Below are positions 52,805 through 61,985 of a stretch of 64,000 nt of DNA, one piece after another. The notes below the pieces were generated by a model. It saw nothing but the letters and a program-made list of their open reading frames with translations. It did not search any database and was not told the DNA's origin. The stretch's first letter is position 1. Each line of letters opens with the position of its first letter. A program made the position numbers and the translations under genes. The DNA comes from Paenibacillus tengchongensis. Its GTDB lineage: Bacteria > Bacillota > Bacilli > Paenibacillales > Paenibacillaceae. The stretch covers positions 1 to 64,000 of the forward strand of contig NZ_WACP01000012.1 in NCBI RefSeq assembly GCF_008973665.1. Reading direction: 5' to 3'.

Positions 52805-52836
52805 TTGACATCTAGATAAGAATTATTATAAATAAT
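52805..52836 (+). promoter_or_regulatory. Promoter for RNase J with an overlapping palindrome
   Basis: -35 TTGACA (52805-52810) and -10 TATAAA (52827-52832), 16-bp spacer. A 15-bp near-palindrome ATTATTA-T-AAATAAT (52822-52836) covers the -10. The 7-1-7 form recalls Fur/PerR-type boxes but does not match the PerR consensus. The divergent hemA is only 142 bp away. The rest of the 323-bp gap 52664-52986 shows no gene. Confidence 0.5.
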
Positions 52837-52986
52837 AACGGACAAAAGTGCTACGGTTTATCTTAGGTAATTTTTAAAATATTTATGAATTCGCCGTCCG
52901 GCTGCTGCGGCTTCCGCAAGCGGCTCCGGGATAAGATTCCCCCTTCCTATCCATAATATAAGGAATTGAACAAGGGAGGAATCGAC

Positions 52987-54654
52987 ATGAACAAGCCTGA
53001 GAGCCGGCTGTGGATTGCCGCTTTGGGCGGCGTATACGAAATCGGCAAGAACATGTATTTTGTGCAGTATGCCGATGATATTGTTGTCATTGATTGCGGC
53101 TCCAAATTCCCCGACGAAAGCCTGCTCGGCATCGATCTGATCATTCCCGACGTGGCCTATCTGCAGAACAACCTGGACAAGGTGCGGGCGCTGATCGTGA
53201 CCCACGGGCATGAGGACCATATCGGCGGCATCCCCTATCTGCTCAAACAGCTCAACCTGCCGATCTACGCTTCCCGGCTGACGCTCGGTCTGATTGAAAC
53301 GAAGCTGAAGGAGCACGGGCTGCTGCGGCAGACGAGCCTGCATGCCATTCACGGCGATTCGGAGCTTGCCTTCGGCGGGATTAACGTTTCTTTTTTTAAC
53401 ACTAATCATAGTATTCCGGATTGCTTGGGCGTGGTGTTCGATACTCCGGAGGGAACGGTCGTGCATACGGGCGACTTCAAATTCGATATGACCCCGGTCA
53501 ACCGCCAATACCCGGATATTCATAAGATGGCCGAGATTGGCAAAAAGGGCGTGAGATTTCTGCTCTCCGAGAGCACCAATGCCGAGCGCCCCGGCTTCAC
53601 CCCCTCCGAGCGGCTGGTCGGCGAGCATATGGAGGAAGCTTTTCAAAAAGCGGACCGGCGGATCTTCGTCTCCACCTTCGCCTCCAATGTACACCGGCTG
53701 CAGCAGATCGTCGATGCCGCCGGTCACACCGGCCGCAAGCTGGCGCTGCTTGGCCGCAGCATGGTGAACGTGGTCGGCGTCGCCCAGGAGCTCGGCTATC
53801 TGCGCATCCCCGAAGGGATGCTGATCGAGCCACAGGAAGCGGCCAAGCTGCCGCCGGAGAAGGTCGCCGTGCTCTGCACCGGCAGCCAGGGCGAGCCGAT
53901 GGCCGCACTCTCCCGGCTCTCCACCTCCAGCAACCGGCAGATGGAGGTCGGCGCCGGCGACACCGTGCTCATCGCCGCCAACCCGATTCCCGGCAACGAG
54001 CGTAACGTCTCGCGTGTCGTCGACAACCTCTATCTGCTCGGCGCCAGAGTCATCTACGGCTCGCGCAGCGAGCTGCATGTCTCCGGGCACGGCAGCCAGG
54101 AGGAGCTGAAGCTGATGCTGACCCTGATGAAGCCCGAATACTTCATCCCGATCCACGGGGAGTACCGGATGCTGCATCACCACAGCCTGCTGGCCGAGGC
54201 GGTCGGGGTGAACCCGGACAACATCTTCATTCTCAAGAATGGAGATGTTGTTGAATCCGCCAGCGGCAAAGTCCGCCAGGCGGGGCGGGTTCCCGCCGGG
54301 CAGATCCTGGTGGACGGCCTCGGCATCGGTGACATCGGCAACGTCGTGCTGCGCGACCGCCGCCAGCTGTCGGCCGACGGCATCCTGATCACCGTCGTCA
54401 CGCTCAGCCAAACTGACGGCCGGCTGCTGAACGAGCCGGACACCATCTCCAGAGGCTTCGTGTTCGTACGCAATTCCGACACCCTGGTCAGCGAGATCAA
54501 CCAGCTCGTCACGCAGACGCTAACGCAGATGAGCGAGGCCGACCTCGGCCAATGGAGCATCATCAAGCAGACGATCAAGGACGTGCTGGGCAAATTCCTC
54601 TACGACCGCACCAAGCGCCGGCCGATGATTTTGCCGATTATTATTGAGGTGTAG
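52987..54654 (+). CDS. Ribonuclease J
   Basis: 555 residues, metallo-beta-lactamase/beta-CASP ribonuclease. Zinc motif THGHEDHIGGIPYLL (about 72) is intact. The beta-CASP region has FASNVHRLQQIV and CTGSQGEPMAAL, and the C-terminus ends TKRRPMILPIIIEV. Several stretches (NAERPGFTPSE, SGHGSQEELKLM, DGILITVVTL) are closer to B. subtilis RnjB than RnjA, yet RnjB has a degraded active site (HGHDEN) and this one does not. The ATG at 52987 has AGGGAGG seven bases upstream; the in-frame TTG at 52966 has no such site. Confidence 0.93.
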   Translation: MNKPESRLWIAALGGVYEIGKNMYFVQYADDIVVIDCGSKFPDESLLGIDLIIPDVAYLQNNLDKVRALIVTHGHEDHIGGIPYLLKQLNLPIYASRLTLGLIETKLKEHGLLRQTSLHAIHGDSELAFGGINVSFFNTNHSIPDCLGVVFDTPEGTVVHTGDFKFDMTPVNRQYPDIHKMAEIGKKGVRFLLSESTNAERPGFTPSERLVGEHMEEAFQKADRRIFVSTFASNVHRLQQIVDAAGHTGRKLALLGRSMVNVVGVAQELGYLRIPEGMLIEPQEAAKLPPEKVAVLCTGSQGEPMAALSRLSTSSNRQMEVGAGDTVLIAANPIPGNERNVSRVVDNLYLLGARVIYGSRSELHVSGHGSQEELKLMLTLMKPEYFIPIHGEYRMLHHHSLLAEAVGVNPDNIFILKNGDVVESASGKVRQAGRVPAGQILVDGLGIGDIGNVVLRDRRQLSADGILITVVTLSQTDGRLLNEPDTISRGFVFVRNSDTLVSEINQLVTQTLTQMSEADLGQWSIIKQTIKDVLGKFLYDRTKRRPMILPIIIEV

Positions 54655-54771
54655 GCGGGCTGGTTTGCGGGTAATCTTAACCATATTTCAATACGACGCC
54701 CCCAGCCGGACTGAGGTAGATTGGAATTGAACTTTCTTTTTTGGGCGTCCGAAATCAAAAACGATAAGAAT

Positions 54772-54812
54772 GAAAAAGAGCGCACAAGATATTCTCGTGA
54801 GCTCTTTTTCAA
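54772..54812. terminator. Terminator after RNase J
   Basis: GAAAAAGAGC (54772-54781) pairs with GCTCTTTTTC (54801-54810), extended by CAC/GTG and AGA/TCT inside. It can work on both strands, 118 bp past the RNase J stop. The remaining gap to 54970 has no recognisable gene. Confidence 0.85.
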
Positions 54813-54970
54813 TCCTTTCATAATTCTAACTATTTTAAATAAAACCCAGACTAATTATTACACCATTTATAATCCCTTTACTCTTGGTGAACCAGAATCC
54901 ATATTCAGAGATTTGCTGGGTTGTTCCATCTTCGATCCCAATTATGTTATGTAGTATGGTGGTATAGCTT

Positions 54971-55369
54971 TTAGCTTTTTAGCTTTCTAATACTAAGCGA
55001 TAACAATACACCTATTACAACTCCGGCACTGTCGATGAGAATATCGTAAATTCTTCCATCACGTCCAAAATACAATTGCATAAACTCGGTTAAAGCGGCG
55101 TAACTAACAGCAAGAATAAAACTATTTTTCAAACTCTTAATGTTCCAATAAATCAGCATAGTGAAAGTTGTAAATCCAAAACAATGACCGATCTTACGAA
55201 TGATAAATTGAGAGGTTGCCATCACATCGATAACTGTCATTTTACGAAAGTCTGGATAAGGTGTCCATTGAAAATAAGGGATTTCTGGAACTGACCAAAA
55301 GCTTGAATCAGCGGCACAAGTAAAAACAAATAACAACGCGCCCCATACTAATGCAAATACAAATTTCAT
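54971..55369 (-). CDS. VanZ-like small membrane protein
   Basis: 132 residues, four hydrophobic segments. The VanZ pattern is seen in RKIGHCFGFTTFTML and TEFMQLYFGRDGRIYDILIDSAGVVIG. VanZ proteins lower teicoplanin sensitivity in some hosts, but most chromosomal homologues have no known role. Clearly AT-richer than the neighbouring RNase J and haem genes, suggesting separate ancestry. Confidence 0.8.
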   Translation of the reverse strand: MKFVFALVWGALLFVFTCAADSSFWSVPEIPYFQWTPYPDFRKMTVIDVMATSQFIIRKIGHCFGFTTFTMLIYWNIKSLKNSFILAVSYAALTEFMQLYFGRDGRIYDILIDSAGVVIGVLLSLSIRKLKS

Positions 55370-55684
55370 TTCCGATCCTCTACAACATATTTATTATCAT
55401 GCGATGAATAGTATAATATTAAACTAGTTTACCGAATTACAAATTTGGTCTGAAAGAGAGTTTCCCGTAACAATTTGGCCAGAGTACACTTGTCCGCCAG
55501 CAGCAATTCCTTGATATTTGATACATCAGCACTATCCATTCCTCCGCGTCTTTTTATCTATACTGTGTACAAAAAAAGACTCGCTCATCAGAAGCACCTA
55601 AATTAGGAGCAATAGCTTCTTAAACTGTCAGCGACCCTTATAGTGCACAGATAGTCCTTTTATACCCAGTACTATAGTTTTATA
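55370..55684. other. AT-rich spacer with no gene seen
   Basis: 315 bp upstream of the VanZ-like gene. AT-rich with stops in all frames. A -10-like TATACT lies near 55408-55418 on the minus strand without a convincing -35. Nothing else is recognised. Confidence 0.4.
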
Positions 55685-56695
55685 CTATATAGTTTCTGAA
55701 TGCATCATTTTTTTACGTATAACAAACCTTAATGATTTGTAAAGGTTTATTATACATAAAATAAAAGCCAGAGCTATAAAAGTGTATGCAAGACACCATA
55801 ATATTGAGTTTTTTGTACTCTCAAAATTGATTTGAAATCCGTATACAAATACACCTTTAGTAAACTTTAAAGCCAATACTTGAAATCCGAAAATGATTAA
55901 CGAAAATCTCCCAATAAACTCTAGTATTCCAAACGATTTAATCCACTGCGAAATTATTATACAACCTCCTATCCCTGCAAAAGCGGATAGTACGAATAGA
56001 AAGTAATTAGAGTAAATCATCCAATTGATATCATTCATTCCCATGTTTATATTAGTGATATAACTAACTAGCACGCAAGAGACAAAGACAAGTAATTGAG
56101 TTCTTAAATTAAGCATAGCAAGTATATCTTTCAAAAGAAATCCGGCCCCATAAAATACTACTGCTACCAAAGCAGCGTCAAACCCCCACGGTAAACGGAA
56201 AGGCATATAAAGTTGATCCAAGAAACCCAGTAAACAAAACAGCACTAAATACATACTTATATATGCATTTTTTCTTGAAAGTAATAGTACACAAGAAAAT
56301 ATGATCTCAACTGTAAACAAACATGGTAAAAACCATAAAGGTGCATTAAAAATCATCCAGGGATCAAAACCATTTCCGTAAAAAATTCCAATAAATGGTT
56401 TTACAGGATCAACATTTAGGATATCTAGATCAAACCTTCTTATAAACAGCCAGAAAATGAAAGTTATAAACGCAATGGTAAAGTATGGCACTAATAAAGA
56501 TTTAATTTTTTTCAAGAAAAATTCCTTAAAACCAGTAATATGCTTATGTGAAGTTAAACCTGATAAGAAAAAAAATAATGGAACATGAAATGAAAAAAGA
56601 AACTCACGAAATCCCGTGGGTAAATTATTATGACTTAGGACAATTAACACGATCCCTATACCTTTAGCTACATCAATCCACTTGATTCTTTCCAC
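55685..56695 (-). CDS. Acyltransferase family 3 membrane protein
   Basis: 336 residues with about ten membrane helices. The family start ERIKWIDVAKGIGIVLIVLSHNN contains the catalytic-type His at the end of helix 1, followed by FLFSFHVPLFFFLSGL. Such proteins O-acetylate or otherwise acylate surface glycans. GTG at 56695 is chosen because the family begins here and GGAGAG is five bases upstream; an ATG at 56755 would add 20 hydrophilic residues. AT-rich (island) composition. Confidence 0.82.
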   Translation of the reverse strand: MERIKWIDVAKGIGIVLIVLSHNNLPTGFREFLFSFHVPLFFFLSGLTSHKHITGFKEFFLKKIKSLLVPYFTIAFITFIFWLFIRRFDLDILNVDPVKPFIGIFYGNGFDPWMIFNAPLWFLPCLFTVEIIFSCVLLLSRKNAYISMYLVLFCLLGFLDQLYMPFRLPWGFDAALVAVVFYGAGFLLKDILAMLNLRTQLLVFVSCVLVSYITNINMGMNDINWMIYSNYFLFVLSAFAGIGGCIIISQWIKSFGILEFIGRFSLIIFGFQVLALKFTKGVFVYGFQINFESTKNSILWCLAYTFIALAFILCIINLYKSLRFVIRKKMMHSETI

Positions 56696-58970
56696 ACTAA
56701 CTCTCCATTCAATATCATATAATTTATTCAGGTTAGACGACGTTGCTTTGACCATTTTTGATTTACACTGCGCAAAGCAATAGGTTCGTACTAAACAATA
56801 GTAATATGATCCCATGACATCGAAGTCGCAATGTTAAAGTAAAGATCAAAAGCGAACTAGGTAAACTAAACATTAAATCAAATCGAAAATACATTCAGTA
56901 ATTTATTCTAAATTTTTGGAAGAAATCATTTACAAAAAAATATGTGTGATACGTTAGAAACTCAACTTACCCATAGTAGTGGAAATACAAGAACCTAATA
57001 GTATACATACAAGATCCTAGCCTGTGACAAAGCCCGAATTAAAATATAGCTTACACTCGTTAAATGCACTCGCTCATATCCCACATCATCTCCTCGCCGG
57101 AAATTTCTTTTCGATGCCATGTTACTCATTATAGCCAATGTCGGGAACTAGGCCCGTACCTTTCATCCATCGTTCCTTCAGACACGACGCTTGTCATAGA
57201 CCGGGCTACGATGTTTACAAAGGATGGGAGTATGGAACCAAGAGTATATTTGCTTCGTCATTTGTTTTAGGGATCGGGTATTTACATGAATGCTAGAGGA
57301 GTATGCGGTTCTTTAGTGTAATAATAAATTATGATGGCTGCTGACTCGACGAAATCAATTCTACCGCATCCTGGTAAAACTTATATTTAAACACAAGTCT
57401 CTCTCTGTTTCCAAAACACAACAATTACAACAGAGCAAACGCAACACCTATTAGTTGTGTTTCCTTATGGATGGATATCATCTAAGGAAATGATAATAAT
57501 AGCAAGTGATCATTACTTAATCTTGAACCTCCAGCACCCTTTCAAATTTAACAATAATAAAGGTATAGTAGCATGATTTGCTTTTTTATTCCATAGCCTT
57601 TACTATTAGTCAGCGAGAAACGCAATGTCCAATGACAATCAGGAAAGCAGTGATCCATCTATACTTCCCCGCATTTGTTACTATCCTCAAAGCTTATTTT
57701 GTTCGACCACAAACGAGCTGGTAAGTTGAATATTAAATAACCGACAGTGATTGATCCCTTTTTCATTACGCCTATTAACTAGACCGCTCCTTTACAATTT
57801 TTATAGAACTGTGTCTCTTCTACCGTTCCTCTGCTTTTTTCCCCTTCCTGTCGGAGCATAAAAGGATAAACTCATTGCTTCTTCTGGCCACCATTGATGT
57901 CGTTAATTCCACACTATTCCGTAGTATAAGGTTGTATTAGAACAGATCTGCGAAAGAATACGTATTCGGCAAGAGGAAGTGAGCACTATATAATTACGGT
58001 TCTTGGAAAAGGGTCAAAAGTCGTTTCTATAAATAAAGAGATGAGGAACTACTCACATCCATTCGTCAAGCGCTACACGTTGAACCTGATTTTTATACCT
58101 TGAGCATTTGCGGGGGCTACGAAGTAAAACAATGCATCAGCGTTAGTCCTGGTGGCAAGACAACCTAAGTATTTGACATGTCCGACAGGAATCCTACTCC
58201 ATCTATTCAAAATCCATGAAAATTGATAGTTTTTCACACATGTTTGAGCACTTAATTTAATTAAATAAACTATTTTTTATCTTTACAAACTCATTGTTGC
58301 ATTTAATCCAATTCTTTCTATTATTTATATACACAACTGCCCCTTTTGAAATGACTCAGTGATGACTTTTTAGACACGTCTTAAATTTTCTATTGCCTGT
58401 CCATCGCTACCAAGCAACCGAACGTAATCCTCTGTCTGCAAGGTCAGACGTTATCTACCCACTGCATTAGAGCACCAATAGTCCCTATCCCCATTTTTCA
58501 ATCTAACTGACAAAATTGACATATTTCACTGATATCCCATCTGGGCTAATCGATGACTTGTTATTTTTTTTCAAGTGTGAGACTTAAGTATTCAACTTCA
58601 ATTAGTATATTTATGAACAAATTCACAATCCCGGTATGAGGACTTAATGATTTTGATCCGCATGCTGACAACATATCATTAGTACCACTGAGCAGATTAT
58701 TCCCAGTAGGCTTGACTGGAACTTCATTGAAATAAGAGCGATAAGTTTAGCTCATTAAGCAAGAAACAGTTCTAACATTCGCACTGTTATACTCCAATGA
58801 TTTCTACATACAAAAGAAAACTTAACATCAATTAAAGGATTGACACACAAAATCACCAGTGTTAGCATATATAAAACCGATATAAAGTCATATTTCATGA
58901 CATAATCTTTCCGTAAAACATAATGCCCCCTCTTTATGTGAACTATGTGTCATATTATTAGCCAACCAAA
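56696..58970. other. Gene-free AT-rich stretch of about 2.3 kb
   Basis: No frame longer than about 70 codons and no recognisable protein, although the region is as large as two genes. Composition is AT-rich as in the acyltransferase and VanZ genes beside it. A degenerate tRNA-like segment may lie on the minus strand near 58405-58476. It is most simply a decayed island or an insertion scar; structured RNA cannot be excluded. Confidence 0.6.
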
Positions 58971-58973
58971 TCC

Positions 58974-59147
58974 CTCTTGTATAAGCCCATTAATCTGGAA
59001 TGGGCGTTTCTACAGGCAACCGTAAATTGCCCCAGGCTACAAGAGGCACACAAGACTCAGCGTTCTCCCTGGAGAAGCCGTGCTCCGGCATGTCCCTCCA
59101 AGGCAGCGTATGTAGCTTGACCGTGCCTCTTGCGCCCGGGGTTTTTT
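58974..59147 (+). promoter_or_regulatory. Variant purine riboswitch with intrinsic terminator
   Basis: Aptamer 58974-59045. P1 is CTCTTGTA/TACAAGAG. P2 is GCCCATT/AATGGGC with loop AATCTGG. J2/3 is GTTTCTAC. P3 is GGCAA/TTGCC with loop CCGTAAA. L2 GG can kiss L3 CC as in the guanine class, and C74 before the P1 TA is kept. The P3-P1 junction is longer by about three bases (CCAGGC where GAC or TGAC is usual) with A73 replaced by G. Terminator: CCCCAGGC (59030-59037) plus CAAGAGGCAC (59040-59049) pair with GTGCCTCTTG (59123-59132) plus GCCCGGGG (59134-59141), then six T. Aptamer and terminator exclude each other, predicting an ON switch. Confidence 0.85.
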
Positions 59148-59187
59148 ATATTTAACATTAATGCATTTTGCATAAGGAGTGAGGAGC

Positions 59188-59748
59188 ATGAGCACCAATG
59201 TAGAGAAATTAAGCCAGTCCATCAGCAGCGCCAAAAGCGTGCGTATCCACAAAGACCAGGATACCGTCTATGATTTCAAGCTGTATCCCTTCGGGGAACG
59301 CGGCACGTATATCGAGCCCGGACTGATCAGGGAAATTACGGATAATCTGGCGGAGGACGTCACAGAGCATTTCCCGGCCTTCGATTACATCGTTTCGCCC
59401 GAACCCGGCGGGCACACCTGGGGGATGCTGGCCGCTTACAAGCTGGGGAAGCCGATGAATATTTTGCGGCTCAGCACCGAGCTTTATGACAACTATGAAG
59501 TATGCGTTAAGCGCGAAACGGCCTATAACGAGAACTACATTTATTTTGACGGCTTCAAGCCGGGCGACCGTGTGCTGCTCCTTGACGATGTGATCAGCTC
59601 CGGAGCCACAATCCGCTGCATTGCCCGCCAGTTTGCCGTTATGGGCGTGGAACTGGTTGGCGTTCAGGCCATCTTGGCCAAGGGTGAGCATTACAAGAAG
59701 CTGGAGGCGGACCTGCAAGTTCCGGTGCGTTTCCTGTCCCGCGTATAA
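59188..59748 (+). CDS. Type I phosphoribosyltransferase (APRT-like)
   Basis: 186 residues. The PRPP motif VLLLDDVISSGATI (about residue 130) is intact, and the fold suits adenine/xanthine PRTases: YIVSPEPGGHTWGMLAAYKLGKPM for the pyrophosphate loop region. Base specificity cannot be set from the hood region, which does not resemble B. subtilis Xpt closely. First gene after the riboswitch and followed by IMP dehydrogenase, so a purine base is the likely substrate. ATG at 59188 with AAGGAG eight bases upstream. Confidence 0.8.
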   Translation: MSTNVEKLSQSISSAKSVRIHKDQDTVYDFKLYPFGERGTYIEPGLIREITDNLAEDVTEHFPAFDYIVSPEPGGHTWGMLAAYKLGKPMNILRLSTELYDNYEVCVKRETAYNENYIYFDGFKPGDRVLLLDDVISSGATIRCIARQFAVMGVELVGVQAILAKGEHYKKLEADLQVPVRFLSRV

Positions 59749-59807
59749 CAACCTTCATCAATCCCCTGCCTGCTTCCCGACTTCTATTTAAGGATGTGAC
59801 CGCCACT

Positions 59808-61319
59808 ATGGCTTATTACTACGACCAACCTTCCAGAACATTCAGTGAATTCCTGCTCGTCCCCAATCTCACCACCAAGGAATGCGTGCCCGGCAACGTC
59901 GATCTGCGTACTCCGGTGACCAAATTCCGGCGCGGCGAGACCCCGGCGCTCAGTATGAACATTCCGTTCACCTCCGCAGTGATGCAGGCCGTCTCCGATC
60001 ATAACCTGGCGATTGCCCTGGCCAAGAACGGCGGCATCTCTTTTATCTACGGCTCCCAATCTGTGGAGCAGCAGGTCGAAATGGTGAAGCGAGTCAAGAA
60101 ATTCAAGGCCGGCTTTGTCATCAGCGATTCCAACCTTCGTCCGGAAGACACGCTCCAGGATGTACTCCAGCTAAAAAAACGCAGCGGCCACTCCACCATC
60201 GCCATCACCGACAACGGTGAGCCGACCGGCAAGCTGATGGGCATTGTCACCAGCCGCGATTACCGCGAGAACCGTCTGCCGCCGGAATGCCCGATTACTG
60301 AATTCATGACGCCCCTCTCCTCGCTGATCTATGCCCAGGAAGGCATCACGCTCACTGAAGCCAATGACCTGATCTGGGATCACAAGCTGAATTGCTTGCC
60401 GATCGTCAACGCCGACGGCCATCTGGTCTACCTTGTCTTCCGCAAGGATTACGACAACCATCAGCAGTATCCGCTGGAGCTGCATGACAGCAACAAGCAG
60501 CTGATCGTCGGAGCCGGCATCAATTCCCGCGATTACAGGGAGCGCGTCCCGGCGCTGATCGAAGCAGGGGCGGATGTACTGTGCATCGACTCTTCTGACG
60601 GCTATTCCGAATGGCAGGCCGAGACCATCCAGTATATTAAAGCGACGTTCGGCGAGACCGTTAAGGTAGGGGCCGGCAACGTCGTGGACAAAGAAGGCTT
60701 CCTGTATCTTGTCGAAGCCGGGGCGGATTTCATTAAGGTCGGTATCGGCGGCGGCTCCATCTGCATCACCCGCGAGCAAAAAGGCATCGGCCGCGGCCAG
60801 GCCTCCGCCGTCATCGAGGTAGCCGCTGCGCGCCAGGAGTATTATGAGAAGACCGGCATCTATGTACCGATCTGCTCCGACGGCGGCATTGTGCACGACT
60901 ACCACATTGTGCTGGCGCTGGCGATGGGCGCCGACTTTGTGATGCTGGGCCGCTATTTCGCCCGCTTCGACGAGAGCCCCGGCCGCAAGCTGCTCGTGAA
61001 CGGCAACTTCGTCAAGGAGTACTGGGGCGAGGGCTCCAGCCGGGCCCGCAACTGGCAGCGCTATGACTTCGGCAACGCCGACAAGGAGAGTAAGCTCGAA
61101 TTCGAGGAGGGCGTCGATTCCTTCATTCCCTATGCCGGCCGGCTGAAAGACAATCTCGACCTCAGCATCAGCAAAATCAAATCCACCATGTGCAACTGCG
61201 GCGCCCTGAGCATCCCCTCGCTGCAGGAGAACGCAAAGATCACCCTCGTCTCATCGACCACGATTTACGAAGGCGGCGCGCATGATGTTATACTGAAGGA
61301 GAAGGACAGATCATCATAA
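59808..61319 (+). CDS. guaB: IMP dehydrogenase
   Basis: 503 residues. (beta/alpha)8 barrel with a CBS pair inserted at about 95-215. Catalytic Cys at about 319 in GIGGGSICITREQKGIGRGQ, and the flap ending SRARNWQRY supplies the Arg-Tyr pair. The GIGGGSICITREQ loop and the 503-residue length mark a subtype distinct from the standard Bacillus GuaB (GIGPGSICTTR). It oxidises IMP to XMP toward GMP. ATG at 59808 is chosen; a GTG at 59796 is possible. It lies between two PRTases in the salvage operon. Confidence 0.9.
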   Translation: MAYYYDQPSRTFSEFLLVPNLTTKECVPGNVDLRTPVTKFRRGETPALSMNIPFTSAVMQAVSDHNLAIALAKNGGISFIYGSQSVEQQVEMVKRVKKFKAGFVISDSNLRPEDTLQDVLQLKKRSGHSTIAITDNGEPTGKLMGIVTSRDYRENRLPPECPITEFMTPLSSLIYAQEGITLTEANDLIWDHKLNCLPIVNADGHLVYLVFRKDYDNHQQYPLELHDSNKQLIVGAGINSRDYRERVPALIEAGADVLCIDSSDGYSEWQAETIQYIKATFGETVKVGAGNVVDKEGFLYLVEAGADFIKVGIGGGSICITREQKGIGRGQASAVIEVAAARQEYYEKTGIYVPICSDGGIVHDYHIVLALAMGADFVMLGRYFARFDESPGRKLLVNGNFVKEYWGEGSSRARNWQRYDFGNADKESKLEFEEGVDSFIPYAGRLKDNLDLSISKIKSTMCNCGALSIPSLQENAKITLVSSTTIYEGGAHDVILKEKDRSS

Positions 61320-61334
61320 GCAAGGAGAGTTCAC

Positions 61335-61862
61335 ATGTACGCATTACGCAACACCCTTGTCACCCGGGAAGAACTGCAAGAAGCCGTTAAGAAACTGGGC
61401 GCAGCCATTTCCCGCGATTACGCCGGCCAGGAGCTGGTGCTTGTCGGTATTCTCAAAGGCGCCGCCGTGTTTATGGCCGACCTGATGCGTGAGATCTCTT
61501 TTCCCGTGGCTATCGACTTTATGTCCGTTTCGAGCTACGGCAGCAGCGCTACTACTTCAGGCGTCATCACCATCAAGCAAGACATTGATACCGACATCCG
61601 CGGCAAGCACGTCCTGCTGGTCGAGGACCTGATCGATACCGGACTCACCCTGCAGCATCTGCAGCAGCTGTTCGCCCTCCGTGAAGCGGCCAGCGTCCGC
61701 ATCTGCACCATCCTCAGCAAGCCGTCCCGCCGGATCGCCGATATTCCCATCGACTACTGCGGCATCGAGATCCCCGACGAGTTCGTCGTCGGCTATGGCC
61801 TCGATTATGCGGAGCAATACCGCAATCTGCCGGAAGTGTGGGTGGTGGAGACGGGGGAGTAG
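61335..61862 (+). CDS. hpt: Hypoxanthine-guanine phosphoribosyltransferase
   Basis: 175 residues. PRPP motif VLLVEDLIDTGLTLQHL (about 98) and the LVGILKGAAVFMADL loop, with the C-terminal IPDEFVVGYGLDYAEQYRNLP typical of HPRT. Converts hypoxanthine or guanine to IMP or GMP. ATG at 61335 with AAGGAG seven bases upstream, 15 bp after IMP dehydrogenase: IMP made here can feed that enzyme directly. Confidence 0.95.
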   Translation: MYALRNTLVTREELQEAVKKLGAAISRDYAGQELVLVGILKGAAVFMADLMREISFPVAIDFMSVSSYGSSATTSGVITIKQDIDTDIRGKHVLLVEDLIDTGLTLQHLQQLFALREAASVRICTILSKPSRRIADIPIDYCGIEIPDEFVVGYGLDYAEQYRNLPEVWVVETGE

Positions 61863-61911
61863 GCGGTTAACGCTTTTTAAACAAAGAACTTGATATGACC
61901 GAAGTCCAAAT

Positions 61912-61972
61912 AAACCGGTACCTTCGAACGCTCTAACCCAATCGGGCCAGGAACGCGAAGGTTGCCGGTTTT
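61912..61972. terminator. Terminator between hpt and the convergent membrane gene
   Basis: AAACCGG-TA-CCTTCG (61912-61926) pairs with CGAAGG-TTG-CCGGTTTT (about 61956-61972) across a 30-base loop. T run is short on the plus side; it may serve both converging transcripts. Confidence 0.6.
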
Positions 61973-61985
61973 AGTTCGTCCAGCT

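Noticed and set aside
52858..54411. 517-codon open frame opposite RNase J
   Set aside because: Antisense shadow; RNase J is strongly supported by active-site motifs.
54721..54954. 77-codon plus-strand frame after RNase J
   Set aside because: It spans the RNase J terminator hairpin and resembles no protein.
57064..57270. 68-codon frame in the gene-poor stretch
   Set aside because: No ribosome site, no recognisable domain, and isolated among stops.
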